A stretch of 64,000 nucleotides of DNA from Streptomyces sp. NBC_01198. GTDB taxonomy: Bacteria; Actinomycetota; Actinomycetes; Streptomycetales; Streptomycetaceae. Positions 1 to 8,979 of this stretch are shown here, one piece after another. The first letter of the stretch is position 1. Every line of letters starts with the position of its first letter. The notes under the pieces are model-generated. The model had not been told where the DNA came from. It searched no databases and saw nothing but the letters and a program-made list of their open reading frames with translations. Where the stretch lies: positions 7,821,001 to 7,885,000 of the forward strand of contig NZ_CP108568.1 of assembly GCF_036010485.1 (NCBI RefSeq), in the 5' to 3' direction. A program made the position numbers and the translations under genes.

Positions 1-2
1 TG

Positions 3-353
3 TCCGGGCAGGCCGCGGCAGCCTGCCTCCTCGACGCGAACCATCTGCTGTTCGGCCAGGAAGGCACGCTGCCCCCCGGCAGCACCCGCATCCTCGCCGA
101 GACCGCCCCGTACGACCACTGCGTCATGGCGGTCAACGAGGCCGCACCCGCGGCCCTCACCGAGCGCTTCGGCGAGCTGCTGCTCGGCATGTCGCCCACC
201 GACCCCGAGGTGCGGCGGCTGTTCGACCTGGAGGGCCTCAACGTCTGGCTCCCCGCCCGGACCGAGGGTTTCCCGGCGCTGGAGGCCGCGGTCGGCGAGG
301 TCGGTTTCTACGACGCGGCCGGCCGGGTGACCGCCGAGGGCTACCGGCCGTGA
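3..353 (+). CDS. PhnD-like substrate-binding protein, C-terminal part (5' end outside window)
   Basis: The reading frame is open from the left edge and stops at 351-353, so only about the last 116 residues are visible. The segment contains a PYDHC element, a FGELLLGM helix and an LEGLNVWLP element. Together these resemble the C-terminal lobe of phosphate/phosphite/phosphonate (PhnD-type) periplasmic binding proteins of ABC transporters. The true ligand cannot be read from this piece. The stop codon overlaps the GTG start of the next gene, so the two are probably translated together. No permease or ATPase gene is in view, which may mean it serves as an orphan binding protein. The family call is by motif and fold impression only. 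Confidence 0.6.
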   Translation, partial: SGQAAAACLLDANHLLFGQEGTLPPGSTRILAETAPYDHCVMAVNEAAPAALTERFGELLLGMSPTDPEVRRLFDLEGLNVWLPARTEGFPALEAAVGEVGFYDAAGRVTAEGYRP

Positions 354-1564
354 GCGCCCCGGCCGGCGCCCCGGCCGTCGTCGACCTGGCGGGCCTCCCC
401 TTCGATCAGGGCGCCCACCTGCTGGTCCGGCGGGCGCTGGCTGGCCTGCAGCCAGGGGAGCGGCTGGCAGTGGCCGGCCACGATCCGGCGCTGCTGGCCC
501 ACCTGAGAGCCTGGTGCCGTACCACCGGCCACCGCGTGCACCCCGGGGCCGAACAGGGCTCCCCGGTGCGGGCGGTCATCGTCCGCGGCCCCGCCGAACT
601 CGACCGCTGGGCCACCGCCTTGCGGGCCGGCGGTCCGTCGCCGCTGGAGATCGTCCGGCACCCGGACCCCGGATGGGGGCTGGCCGCCCGCGGAGCGCTC
701 ATCGAGGACGGCGCCCCCGCCCCCGGGTTCGACCTGGCAGAACGCGACCTGGTGTGGGCCGACGTCGCCCCCAGCCTGTACGCGCACGCGGCCGCCGCCC
801 AGTGGGACCCGGCCACCGCGGTCCCCTGGGACACCCCCTTCGAACTGGCACCCGCCGTCGAGGAGGCGGTGGTGCAGGTGATGACCTACCTGGTGGAGAA
901 CGAGCAGGCGGCCCTGGTGCTGCCCGCCCGGCTGCTGGCGCGCATCCACCCGCACTTCCGCGAGGTCGTCCAGCTGCTCGCCGTCCAGGCCGCGGACGAG
1001 GCCCGCCACGTCGAGGTCTTCACCCGCCGGGCCCTGCTGAAGACCGGGCGGATGGGCACCTCCTCGGCCGGCGGCCGGGCCTCGCTCGCCACCCTGCTCG
1101 CCGAACCGGACTTCGCGCTGGCCTCGTTCCTGCTCTCCGTGCTGGGCGAAGGCGGCTTTCTCAACCTCCTGTCGTTCCTGGACCGTCACGCACCCGACCC
1201 GGTCACCCGTGCCGTGGTCCGCCTCGCCCACCAGGACGAGGCCCGCCATGTGGCCTTCGGCGTCGCCCACCTGCAGCACCAGACGTCCGTGGACCCCGGC
1301 CTGCGCGGCCGGCTGCGCGGCGCGGTCGAACACCGCCACGACGTGCTGCGCGACACCGCCGGGCTCAACCAGGACGTGCTCGACGCGCTCGTCGTGCTGG
1401 CCGCCGGCAGTTGGCAGCCGGCCGCCGTCGCTCGCGGTCACCGCCAGGTCGGGGAGCTGCTGACCGCGATGGACGAAGGACGGCAACGCCGGCTGATCCG
1501 TCTTGGGTTCCCCGCCGACGAGGCCGCGGAGCTCTCGGCCCTGCACACCCGCAACTTCATGTGA
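350..1564 (+). CDS. TusA-like domain fused to a ferritin-like (diiron) domain
   Basis: The protein has 404 residues and starts at GTG 350, overlapping the upstream stop by 4 bp. Residues about 10-60 look like a TusA/SirA/YedF-type domain: a DLAGLPF start, a helix, then GERLAVAGHDP and an AWCRTTGH end. The Cys of the usual CPxP motif is absent; LPFDQG stands in its place. Residues about 165-330 are helical with ferritin-like metal-ligand motifs: ENEQAAL, DEARHVEVF, EGGFLNLL and DEARHVAFG. A diiron centre is therefore likely. It lies convergent to the selenoprotein formate dehydrogenase operon. TusA-like proteins such as YedF are linked to selenium metabolism in other bacteria, so a role in sulfur or selenium handling is possible but is inference. 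Confidence 0.65.
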   Translation: MSAPAGAPAVVDLAGLPFDQGAHLLVRRALAGLQPGERLAVAGHDPALLAHLRAWCRTTGHRVHPGAEQGSPVRAVIVRGPAELDRWATALRAGGPSPLEIVRHPDPGWGLAARGALIEDGAPAPGFDLAERDLVWADVAPSLYAHAAAAQWDPATAVPWDTPFELAPAVEEAVVQVMTYLVENEQAALVLPARLLARIHPHFREVVQLLAVQAADEARHVEVFTRRALLKTGRMGTSSAGGRASLATLLAEPDFALASFLLSVLGEGGFLNLLSFLDRHAPDPVTRAVVRLAHQDEARHVAFGVAHLQHQTSVDPGLRGRLRGAVEHRHDVLRDTAGLNQDVLDALVVLAAGSWQPAAVARGHRQVGELLTAMDEGRQRRLIRLGFPADEAAELSALHTRNFM

Positions 1565-2552
1565 CCGGCCCGGGGGCCCGGTCGGCGGCGGGCCCGGCCT
1601 CACGGGCCACCCCGCCGGTGGAGTTCAGCCGCTCCCGCTGCGGCACCACGACGTAGGCCGGGTCCTTGGTGGACGCCACACCCGCCTCGAACACGCCGAA
1701 GCGCTGCAGGACGCTGCCGGCGAGCAGGGCCAGCCCGGCAGCCGCGGCGGCCGGGCGGCTGCGGCGGGCCACCGTCACCGCGGCGACCGCACCGCCCAGC
1801 GTGAGGACCTCCGCCGCCCGGCGCAGCCGGTGGGCCCGGCCGGTGGTGTACGCCGTGGGCACCAGCCCGGGCCGCCGCTCGATCATCCGCGACGCGACGA
1901 GTTCCGCCACCGCACCGGCCGCGCCGAGCCGGCGGGCGGGGCCCGCCTCGGCCACCGGCACCAGCAGCATCCCCAGCCCGCCGCCGCTGGCCGCCGCCGA
2001 TCCGGTGAAGACGAACGGCAGTTCCTTGCGGGCCTCGTGCCAGGCAGGGACGGCCGTCTGGGAGATGAGCACCGCCGTGTAGGACGCGAGCGCCGGCGCG
2101 AGAAGGGCCGCGGACAGCCCGGCGGGCCGGGCGGCCGCCGTCATCAGCCGGCCCGGAAGGGTGGCGCGGACGGCGGCCGGCAGTAGTTCCGCCGCGGCGG
2201 CCAGCGCGCTGCCGGGCCCGTAGGCCGCCAGGATCCAGGTGCCGACCGACATCGGGGAGGTCGGCTTGGCGACCCGCAGCATGTGGTGGAAGCGTTCCGG
2301 CCGCCCCAGGTCGTCGATCAGCAGGTAGCTGCTGACACCCAGCGCCACGAAGCCGCCCAGGCGCCCTGCCCTGCGCAACGCCGGACGCCCGGTCAGGTCG
2401 GCGCCGGCCGCGAGCAGCGCGCCCCCGGCCGACAGCCCGCCGGTGAAGAAGTACGCGGGGATCGGCCAGCCCCACACCGGCGGTTTGAGCACCGGCCGGC
2501 CGTAGTAGGAGCGGTACTCGCCCGCCGGCACGGCGCCCTCGGCCCCGGTCAT
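1557..2552 (-). CDS. nrfD: NrfD/PsrC-type membrane subunit of formate dehydrogenase
   Basis: This is a 331-residue, highly hydrophobic protein with about eight predicted membrane segments. It starts with GEYRSYYGRPVLKPPVWGW followed by an IPAYFFTGGLSAGG helix, as in NrfD/PsrC polysulfide and nitrite reductase membrane subunits. Such subunits anchor iron-sulfur partners and exchange electrons with menaquinone. The ATG at 2552 is chosen because it overlaps the stop of the 4Fe-4S gene by 4 bp (ATGA); longer starts would run back into that gene. It replaces the cytochrome b556 subunit of E. coli FdnI/FdoI, so no haem ligands are expected. The gene is the last of a three-gene minus-strand operon. 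Confidence 0.85.
   Translation of the reverse strand: MTGAEGAVPAGEYRSYYGRPVLKPPVWGWPIPAYFFTGGLSAGGALLAAGADLTGRPALRRAGRLGGFVALGVSSYLLIDDLGRPERFHHMLRVAKPTSPMSVGTWILAAYGPGSALAAAAELLPAAVRATLPGRLMTAAARPAGLSAALLAPALASYTAVLISQTAVPAWHEARKELPFVFTGSAAASGGGLGMLLVPVAEAGPARRLGAAGAVAELVASRMIERRPGLVPTAYTTGRAHRLRRAAEVLTLGGAVAAVTVARRSRPAAAAAGLALLAGSVLQRFGVFEAGVASTKDPAYVVVPQRERLNSTGGVAREAGPAADRAPGPVT
1563..1583. terminator. GC-rich inverted repeat between convergent genes
   Basis: GACCGG and CCGGTC arms flank a GC-rich centre, right at the stop of the ferritin-like gene and inside the 3' end of the convergent nrfD-type gene. It is placed as a bidirectional terminator would be. There is no T-tract, and the second layer of the stem has a mismatch. 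Confidence 0.35.
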
Positions 2553-3568
2553 CGCCGGCCCCCGCCCACGAAGACGGCGGTCGCCGCGGCCAGCAGCGCC
2601 GAGGCGGCGACTCCGGCGTAGCCCCACATCTCCGGGAGGTGACGGGTGGGCACCACCGGGTCCGGCGGCAGCCCGTAGACCTCCGGGTCGTCCAGCAGCA
2701 GGAAGAACGCGCCGTCGCCGCCCACCCCGTCGTCGGGATCATGGCCGTACAGCCGGGCCTCGCCCACCCCCGCCTCGTGCAGCTGCTCCAGGCGCAGCGC
2801 CGCCCGGTCGCGGAGCTCGTCGAGCGGGCCGAACTGGATGGACTTGGTGGGGCACGCCTGCGCGCACGCCGGTTCCATGTCGCCGCGCAACCGGTCGTAG
2901 CACAGCGTGCACTTGAACGCCCGGCCGTCGTCCGGCCGCCGGTCGATCACCCCGTAGGGGCAGCCGGACACGCAGTAGCCGCAGCCGTTGCAGATGTCCT
3001 GCTGGACGACCACGGAGCCGAACTCGGTGCGGAACAGCGCCCCGGTGGGACACACGTCGAGGCACCCGGCGTGGGTGCAGTGCTTGCACACGTCGGAGGA
3101 CATCAGCCAGCGGAAGGAGGTACGGCTCTCCGCGCCGCTGCCGGCGCCGGGCAGGTCGAAGGACGGAAACCCCAGATGCACCGGCGCGGTGCCGAGATCG
3201 GCCCCGCCCCGGGCGGCCTCCGGCAGCGCCTGGGACACCGTCCCGTCCGCCACGACGGTGCCCGAGGGACCGGTGGGAAGGGTCGACAGGCCCGCGTCCT
3301 GCCGGCCCAGCGTGGCCTCCTGCTCGATGAAGGCGACGTGCCGCCAGGAACTGGCGCCCAGCATGCCGGTGTTGTCGAAGGACATGCCGAGCAGGTCGAG
3401 CCCGTCCTCGGGCACCTCGTTCCACTCCTTGCAGGCCACCTCGCACGCCTTGCAGCCGATGCACACCGAGGTGTCGGTGAAGAAGCCCATCCTCGGTGGG
3501 TGGTCGCGGTGCCCGGCGTCCCCGGCGGGGTCGGCGAGCGGCCCGTAGAAACTGTGCTCGTGCGTCAT
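2549..3568 (-). CDS. fdhB: 4Fe-4S iron-sulfur (beta) subunit of formate dehydrogenase
   Basis: The protein has 339 residues and carries the Cys pattern of FdnH/HybA-type electron-transfer subunits. The motifs are CIGCKACEVAC near residues 36-46, CKHCTHAGCLDVCP, CNGCGYCVSGCP, and CTLC with ACAQACP, giving four [4Fe-4S] sites. It passes electrons from the molybdenum/tungsten subunit to the membrane anchor. The C-terminal stretch (about the last 25 residues) is a hydrophobic helix that could help anchor it. The gene overlaps the catalytic-subunit gene by 4 bp upstream (ATGA 3565-3568) and the nrfD-type gene by 4 bp downstream, so the operon is tightly coupled. Confidence 0.92.
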   Translation of the reverse strand: MTHEHSFYGPLADPAGDAGHRDHPPRMGFFTDTSVCIGCKACEVACKEWNEVPEDGLDLLGMSFDNTGMLGASSWRHVAFIEQEATLGRQDAGLSTLPTGPSGTVVADGTVSQALPEAARGGADLGTAPVHLGFPSFDLPGAGSGAESRTSFRWLMSSDVCKHCTHAGCLDVCPTGALFRTEFGSVVVQQDICNGCGYCVSGCPYGVIDRRPDDGRAFKCTLCYDRLRGDMEPACAQACPTKSIQFGPLDELRDRAALRLEQLHEAGVGEARLYGHDPDDGVGGDGAFFLLLDDPEVYGLPPDPVVPTRHLPEMWGYAGVAASALLAAATAVFVGGGRR

Positions 3569-6500
3569 GGTGTTTCCTCCGGGCCGTCTGACTCTGGGTG
3601 ACTGGGCCTGTCGCCCTCTCCGGACGTCACGACGCAGGTGCCGGTCTCCGCCGTGACCCCGGCGCGCCGCCGGTAGTCCTCGACGTACTCCAGCAGCGCC
3701 GGACCTCTCGGGCGGCGCCCTGGCCGGACGTCGCAGGTCAGGACCTTGCTCTCCTGGATGAACACGTTCGGGTCGACCACCACGCCGATCAGGTCGTTCA
3801 CCACGTCCCCGGTCGTCAGGCCGGTCCCGCCCCAGTGGTATGGCATCCAGACCTGGTGGATCACCCGGCCGTCGATCCGCAGCGGCGCCATCCGGTCGGT
3901 GACGACCACCCGGGCCTCCACCGCGGTCCGGGCGGTGACCACATGACCCCAGTCGAGATGGCGCAGGCCCCGCTCGGCCGCAAGCTCCGGCGACACCTCC
4001 ACGAACAGCTCCGGCTGGAGTTCCGCCAGGTAGGGGAGCTGGCGGCTCATGGCGCCGGCGGTGTGGTGCTCGGTGAGGCGGGAGGTGCTGAAGACGAACG
4101 GGAAGACGTCGCTGTGGGGGTCTGGCCCGGCGGGGTTGCTCGGGTTGTCCTCACGCCCGTAGACCTTGCGCACCGGGTTGGCCTGCTGGCCGTACAGCAG
4201 GTTGCGCGTCGGCGACTCGGCGGGCTCGTAATGGGTGGGCATGGGGCCGTCGGCCAGCCCGGTCGGGGCGAACAGCCAGGCCTTCCCGTCCGACATCATG
4301 ATGAACGCGTCGTCACCGCGGAGCGCGTCGGGCCCGGAGGCGCCCTCGGCCGGCCGGAAGTCCGGCGGCTTGGTGGTCTGGAAGTCCGGTGTGTCGTGCC
4401 CGGTCCACTCGCCGCGCTCCGCGTCCCACCACACCAGCGCCTTGCGCTCGCTCCAGGGACGCCCCTGCAGGTCGGCGGACGCACGGTTGTACAGCACCCG
4501 CCGGTTCATCGGCCAGGTCCAGCCCCACTCGGGGTCGTAGGGACCGCACTTGAAGCGCGGGGTGCGGCGCCGGGCCTGGTTGACCTCGTCGGCGTAGACA
4601 CCGCTGTAGATCCAGCAGCCACAGGACGTGCTGCCGTCCGCCTTCAGATCGGCGTAGCCGCTGACCGTACGGCCGGTGCCCAGATCGATGCCGTTGATGT
4701 GCCGCAGCACGTCGGCCGCTGACGGCTCGTCGCCCTCGGCCGCGTAGTCCCATGCCAGGTCCAGCAGGGGACGGTCCCGCTCGTCGGTCGAGCCGGCCAG
4801 CCGCGCCTTGAGCCGCAGGCACAGGTTGTGGAAGAACCACAGCTCGGAGCGCTGGTCACCGGCAGGTTCTACGGCCTGGTCGCGCCATTGCAGCATCCGC
4901 TGCGTCTGGGTGAAGGTGCCGGACTTCTCCACGTGCGAGGCCGCGGGGAAGAAGAACACCTCCGTGCGGCAGCTCTCCGGGGTGATCTCCCCGGTCTCGA
5001 TCTCCGGGGCGTCCTTCCAGAAGGTGGCACTCTCGATCATGGCGAGGTCGCGGACGACCAGCCAGTCGAGGTTGGCCATGCCCAGGCGCTGCATGCGGCC
5101 GTGGGCCGAGCCGACCGCGGGGTTCTGACCGAGCAGGAAGTAACCCGAGACCTTGCCGTCGACCATGTCCATCACCGTGCGATAGGTGCCGTGGTCGCCG
5201 TTGATGCGGGGCAGGTAGTCGAAGCAGAAGTCGTTCTCCGCCGTCGCCGCGTCTCCCCAGTACTCCTTGAGCAGCGAGATCGTGTAGGCGTCGGCGTTCC
5301 CCCAGAACCCCTTCTGGTTGTGGCCGCTGATGGCGTCCAGGTAGCTGCCCAGGTCCTCGTGGGTGGTGTCGGGCATCGGCAGGTAGCCGGGGAGCAGGTT
5401 GAACAGCGTCGGGATGTCGGTGGAGCCCTGGATGCTGGCGTGACCGCGCAGCGCGTAGATCCCGCCACCGGGACGGCCGATGTTGCCCAGCAGGAGCTGG
5501 ATGATCGACCCGGCCCGGATGTACTGGGCGCCGACGGTGTGCTGGGTCCAGCCCACGCTGTACACCAGCCCGGAGGTGCGCTCGCGACCGGAGTTGGCGG
5601 TCCAGGCACGGCAGACCTCGAGGAAGAGGTCCTGGGGCACTCCGCAGATCCGCTCCACCATCTCCGGGGTGTAGCGGGAGAAGTGCCGCTTGAGCACCTG
5701 GAAGACGGACCGCGGATGCTCCAGCGTCGGGTCGGCCGCGATCTCCTGCGCGGACCCCTCCACGACCGGACCGCTCGCGCCGTGCTGGTACGAGTGGGAC
5801 TGCTCCTTCGCCCGCCGCCCCGACTTCTGCTCGGCCACGGTGCTCTCGTACGCCCAGACCGACGAGTCGTACGAGGCGGTCCGCGCGTCGTACCCGCCGA
5901 ACAGCCCGTCCAGGTCCTCGGTGTCCTGGTACCCCTCGTTCAGCAGGAACGAGGCGTTGGTGTACGCCTGCACGTACTCCTTGAAGTACAGGTCGTGGGA
6001 CAGGATGTAGTGGATCACGCCGCCGAGGAAGGCGATGTCGGTACCCGCCCGCACCGTGACGTGCTGGTCCGCCAGCGCGCTGGTACGGGTGAACCGCGGG
6101 TCGATGTGGATGACCCGGGCTCCGCGCCCCTTGGCCTCCATCACCCACTGGAAACCGACGGGGTGGGCCTCGGCCATGTTCGAGCCCATGATGATGATGC
6201 AGTCGGCGTTGGCCAGGTCCTGCTGGTAATCGGTCGCACCACCGCGCCCGAACGAGGTTCCCAGACCGGGAACCGTGGCGGAGTGTCAAATACGCGCCTG
6301 GTTCTCCACCTGTAGCGCGCCCAGGGCGGTGAACAGCTTCTTGATCAGGTAGTTTTCCTCGTTGTCCAGCGTGGCGCCGCCGAGGCTGGCGATGCCCATC
6401 GTCCGGCGGAGCTTGTTCCCCGACCCGTCGACGTCCTGCCAGCCCTTCCGCCGGGCGTCCAGCACCCGGTCGACCACCATGTCCATGGCGGTGTCCAGGT

Positions 6501-6855
6501 CCAGGTCCTGCCACTCGGTGCCGTAAGGCGGGCGGTAGCGCACCTTCTGCACGCGCTGGGGTCCGGTGACGAGCTGCCTGCTGGCCGAGCCCTTCGGGCA
6601 CAGCCGGCCGCGCGAGATGGGGCTGTCCGGGTTGCCCTCGATCTGGATGACCTGCTCGTCCTTGACGAAGACCCGCTGCGCGCAGCCCACGGCGCAGTAA
6701 GGACAGACCGAGTCGATCACCCGGTCGGCGCTTTCGGTGCGGGGCGCGAGTGCGGCCGAGCGCGGGGACTGGGCCGCCTTGCCCCGGCCCAACGGGTCGT
6801 CCCCGGTGAGCTGGCGGTACACCGGCCACTTCCCGATCCACCGTTTCACGCCCAT
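3565..6855 (-). CDS. fdhA: Formate dehydrogenase catalytic subunit, selenocysteine-containing
   Basis: This is a molybdopterin oxidoreductase of 1096 residues if TGA 6286-6288 is read as selenocysteine (residue 190). The N-terminal Cys cluster CPYCAVGC plus CPKG (C51, C54, C58, C86) binds a [4Fe-4S] centre. The sequence around the TGA is NQARI-Sec-HSATVPGLGTSFGRG, matching the FdnG/FdoG active site where Sec binds the metal. A SECIS-like hairpin follows. ATG 6855 is chosen over GTG 6897 because GGAAGGAG lies 7 nt upstream and MGVKRW is a natural family start. No twin-arginine signal is visible, so the enzyme probably faces the cytoplasm, unlike E. coli FdnG. A simple gene caller would split it into 203- and 874-residue pieces. 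No selA, selB, selC or selD is in the window. Confidence 0.92.
6256..6288 (-). promoter_or_regulatory. SECIS element with its UGA selenocysteine codon
   Basis: On the minus strand the TGA (6288-6286) is followed by 11 nt and then a perfect hairpin. Its arms are GGTTCCC (6274-6268) and GGGAACC (6262-6256), with a GGTCT loop (6267-6263). The E. coli fdhF SECIS has the same 11-nt spacing and the GGUCU loop bound by SelB. The element lies within coding sequence, as bacterial SECIS elements do. Confidence 0.9.
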
Positions 6856-6897
6856 CGGCCTGCTCCTTCCGGCCTGGTCCACCGCGCGGTCGGTCAC

Positions 6898-7094
6898 TTC
6901 ATGTCGAAGGTACCGGCAGGAGGTACGTCCGCAAGTCAGGGACGCGCGGTGTCAGCGCGGCCCCCGCCGTACGGCCGCCAGCGTGCACGTATATGGAACA
7001 TAAGATACATATCGGATACGCATCTCAGATGGCGTGATGGGTCCGGGGAGAGACCACGGGCGGCCACGACAGAGACCAGAGGAGACATGACGAC
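6898..7094. promoter_or_regulatory. Divergent promoter region of the fdh operon and the small membrane gene
   Basis: This gap separates two divergent genes and holds an AT-rich island unusual for this DNA. It contains an inverted repeat, ATATG (6991-6995) and CATAT (7008-7012), around TAAGAT. TAAGAT at 7001-7006 could be a -10 box for the plus-strand gene. A regulator binding the inverted repeat could act on both sides; which regulator is unknown. Confidence 0.4.
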
Positions 7095-7679
7095 GTGCCG
7101 GTAACCTTCGCTCCCTCCGACTTCCCGCCGCTGGCACTCGCTTTCTTCGGCCTCGGTACGGGGTACCTGATCTGGGCCCCCCACGAGCTGATCGGCTGGC
7201 CCAGACGCGACGAGCGGGTGGACCGATCCCTCGGCGTCTGGGGAATCTGGCTGCCGGGCTTCTGCCAGTTCGTCGTCGGCTTCATCTTGTTCGTCGGCCT
7301 GACCTGGTTCCGGGTCTTCCGGGACCCGACCCTCTACATGGCCGCCTTCGCCTTCTCGGCCTACGGAATCCACTGGTTCAGCATCGGCTGGAACCGCTAC
7401 CGCCAGAACGACCCACGGCCGAACGCCGGCATGTCGGTGGCCTTCATGCTCATCTCCTCGATGGGCGCCACCGTGTTCTTCCGGGTCGGCGACTGGCCGG
7501 TCGGCCTGGTGTTCCTCGGCCTGTTCGCCGTCTATTTCAGCGACTTCTTCGTCTCGATCGGCGTCGTCCTGGCCGAACGCGCACTGGGCCTCTTCCGCCT
7601 GGCCACCGGCTGCTGGCTGCTGTACATCTCCTACGCGGTCGCCGTCGACTTCGCCCTCGGCTGGCACTGGCGCACCTGA
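7095..7679 (+). CDS. Six-helix membrane protein, distantly like the AceTr/SatP transporter family
   Basis: The protein has 194 residues, mostly hydrophobic, with about six membrane segments. A central stretch runs GFCQFVVGFILF, then AAFAFSAYGIHWFSIGW. This echoes the Q..AG and SYG.FW pattern of acetate/succinate transporters (YaaH/SatP, GPR1/FUN34). The family's N-terminal NPAPLGL signature is missing, so the match is weak. GTG 7095 is supported by AGAGGAGA about 9 nt upstream; an ATG at 7087 opens only a six-codon frame. It is divergent from the formate dehydrogenase operon, so transport of formate or a related carboxylate is a reasonable guess, not shown. Confidence 0.5.
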   Translation: MPVTFAPSDFPPLALAFFGLGTGYLIWAPHELIGWPRRDERVDRSLGVWGIWLPGFCQFVVGFILFVGLTWFRVFRDPTLYMAAFAFSAYGIHWFSIGWNRYRQNDPRPNAGMSVAFMLISSMGATVFFRVGDWPVGLVFLGLFAVYFSDFFVSIGVVLAERALGLFRLATGCWLLYISYAVAVDFALGWHWRT

Positions 7680-7680
7680 G

Positions 7681-7842
7681 CCCGACCCCGCGGGTCCTCG
7701 CCCTGCCCCCGAGCCGGAGCCGGCCGACATCCTGGAGGCGCGCGAGACGCCGGAGTCGGCGCCGGCGGGCAAGGCGGCCGAGCGGGCGAGCGAGGACGAG
7801 ATCCGCGCGCTGCGGACCACGCTGGGGGCGGTCCTCGAGTAG
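7681..7842 (+). pseudogene. Short open tail frame after the membrane gene, possible gene remnant
   Basis: One frame stays open from inside the membrane gene to TAG 7842. It reads Pro/Glu-rich then charged and helical (EDEIRALRTTLGAVLE). No start codon lies between the preceding stop and this frame. It looks like the C-terminal tail of a lost or frameshifted gene, but nothing identifies it. Confidence 0.2.
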
Positions 7843-7921
7843 CCACCGATCCCGGGAGGTTCGTGACAGTGGCGACCGGGTTCGGCGGACACGATCGGTC
7901 GACGGGCATCCCGCGCCGCGG

Positions 7922-8410
7922 CTACCGGTCGGCGTGGACGCGGACGGCGCCGCCGAAGGGTGCCGGTCCGTCACCGAGCATCAGCATCAGGTCGAAGGGC
8001 TGCATCACCCTGCGCCGTGTCATCCGCCAGACCCCCTCCCGGCGGCGGTACTCGTCTTCGTAACTGCCTCCTCCGACGACCCAGTGACGGTCGGGCAGTT
8101 GGGCCAGGACCACGACGTCGGAGCGCCCCGTGGCCGCGTCCCCGCTGATGGTCACGGTGTGGTTCGCGGTGGCGTGCTGCATGACGGGGAAGGTGCGCCA
8201 CTGCTGCTCGACCGCGGCGCAGATCGCTTCCAGGCCTATGAAGACGCGGTGGGGGCTGGTCTCCCAGATGGCGTCCAGTGCCCATACCCCCTCCCAGCGG
8301 AGCCGGTCGTGGTGGTCGGCGCCCGCGCAGTAGTCGTGGGCTAAACGGTGCAGTGCAAGCTCTGCTTCGACGCGGTCGAGGCGGGCGGCGAGGGCTTCCA
8401 GCGTTGTCAT
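7922..8410 (-). CDS. SnoaL-like / NTF2-fold protein
   Basis: This is a 162-residue protein of the cone-shaped alpha+beta barrel type. An early LHRLAHDYCAGADHHD segment is followed by GLEAICAAVEQQW, then NHTVTISGDAATGRSDVVV and a final WRMTRRRV strand. This order of elements is typical of SnoaL-like polyketide cyclases and related hydrolase or isomerase folds (SnoaL_4 type). The family includes enzymes and non-enzymes, so the substrate is not known. ATG 8410 gives a family-like start (MTTLEALAARLD); GTG 8461 would add 17 residues without a clear ribosome site. It stands alone between plus-strand genes. Confidence 0.6.
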   Translation of the reverse strand: MTTLEALAARLDRVEAELALHRLAHDYCAGADHHDRLRWEGVWALDAIWETSPHRVFIGLEAICAAVEQQWRTFPVMQHATANHTVTISGDAATGRSDVVVLAQLPDRHWVVGGGSYEDEYRRREGVWRMTRRRVMQPFDLMLMLGDGPAPFGGAVRVHADR

Positions 8411-8596
8411 GCCGGGCACGGTACCCAGCGCCGGAGCAGTCCGGGAGGGGTCCGCCGTCACGCGAGCCGGGAAGGACCTTGAGGCGCTCCCTGTGACACC
8501 GCGCGGGGCAGCGAGCGCGGCCGCCCGATCGGGGTAGGCGAGCCCCTACAGGGCGCCCGCGGCATGCGTGTGCCCGGCGGCGGGAGGGGTGGATCG

Positions 8597-8800
8597 GTGA
8601 CACAGGAGCCTTATTTCGCCGAGCGGTTCAGAATCTCGGTGTGTTGTGCTGGGGGGATGGCGGCGCTCGGCGTGGTGGGACTGGTCCTGTCCGTCCTGGG
8701 CGCGCCGACCACGATCACGTGGGCGGCTGCCGCCGGAGCGGCTGTCGCCGGGGGCTGGGGCGGCAAGCAGCTCGTGCACCGCTACAGCGAACGTCGCTGA
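8597..8800 (+). CDS. Small membrane protein of unknown function
   Basis: The predicted product has about 67 residues. A short polar N-terminus is followed by two hydrophobic helices (GMAALGVVGLVLSVLGA and AAAAGAAVAGGWGG) and a basic tail, so it is likely a two-pass inner-membrane protein. GTG 8597 is chosen because GGAGGGGTGG lies just upstream; an in-frame ATG at 8564 would add 11 Gly/Arg-rich residues. No motif identifies a function, and neighbours are unrelated. Confidence 0.4.
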   Translation: MTQEPYFAERFRISVCCAGGMAALGVVGLVLSVLGAPTTITWAAAAGAAVAGGWGGKQLVHRYSERR

Positions 8801-8979
8801 GCCGGCGCTCCGACCAGGAGAGTGCGGAACGGTCCGGCCGCAGGATGCGGCAGACCGCCGTCCGGTGCGGCACGCACCCTGCCGGGCGGGCGGCCGCCGG
8901 CGCGGGCGGCCTGGCGTTGCGGGCTCTTCTGGTGCGGCGGAAACTGACGGGGGGCGGGTAGTGGGAAGGGCCTGGAACG

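Noticed and set aside
6286..6288. TGA read as a true stop splitting formate dehydrogenase into two genes or a pseudogene
   Set aside because: Frame continues without shift, the residues on both sides match the Sec active site, and a SECIS hairpin follows.
4828..6315. Long plus-strand frame opposite the FDH gene
   Set aside because: It is an antisense shadow in high-GC DNA, with no ribosome site and no family-like sequence.
7087..7104. ATG at 7087 as start of the membrane protein
   Set aside because: It is out of frame and stops after five codons; GTG 7095 keeps the protein frame and a ribosome site.
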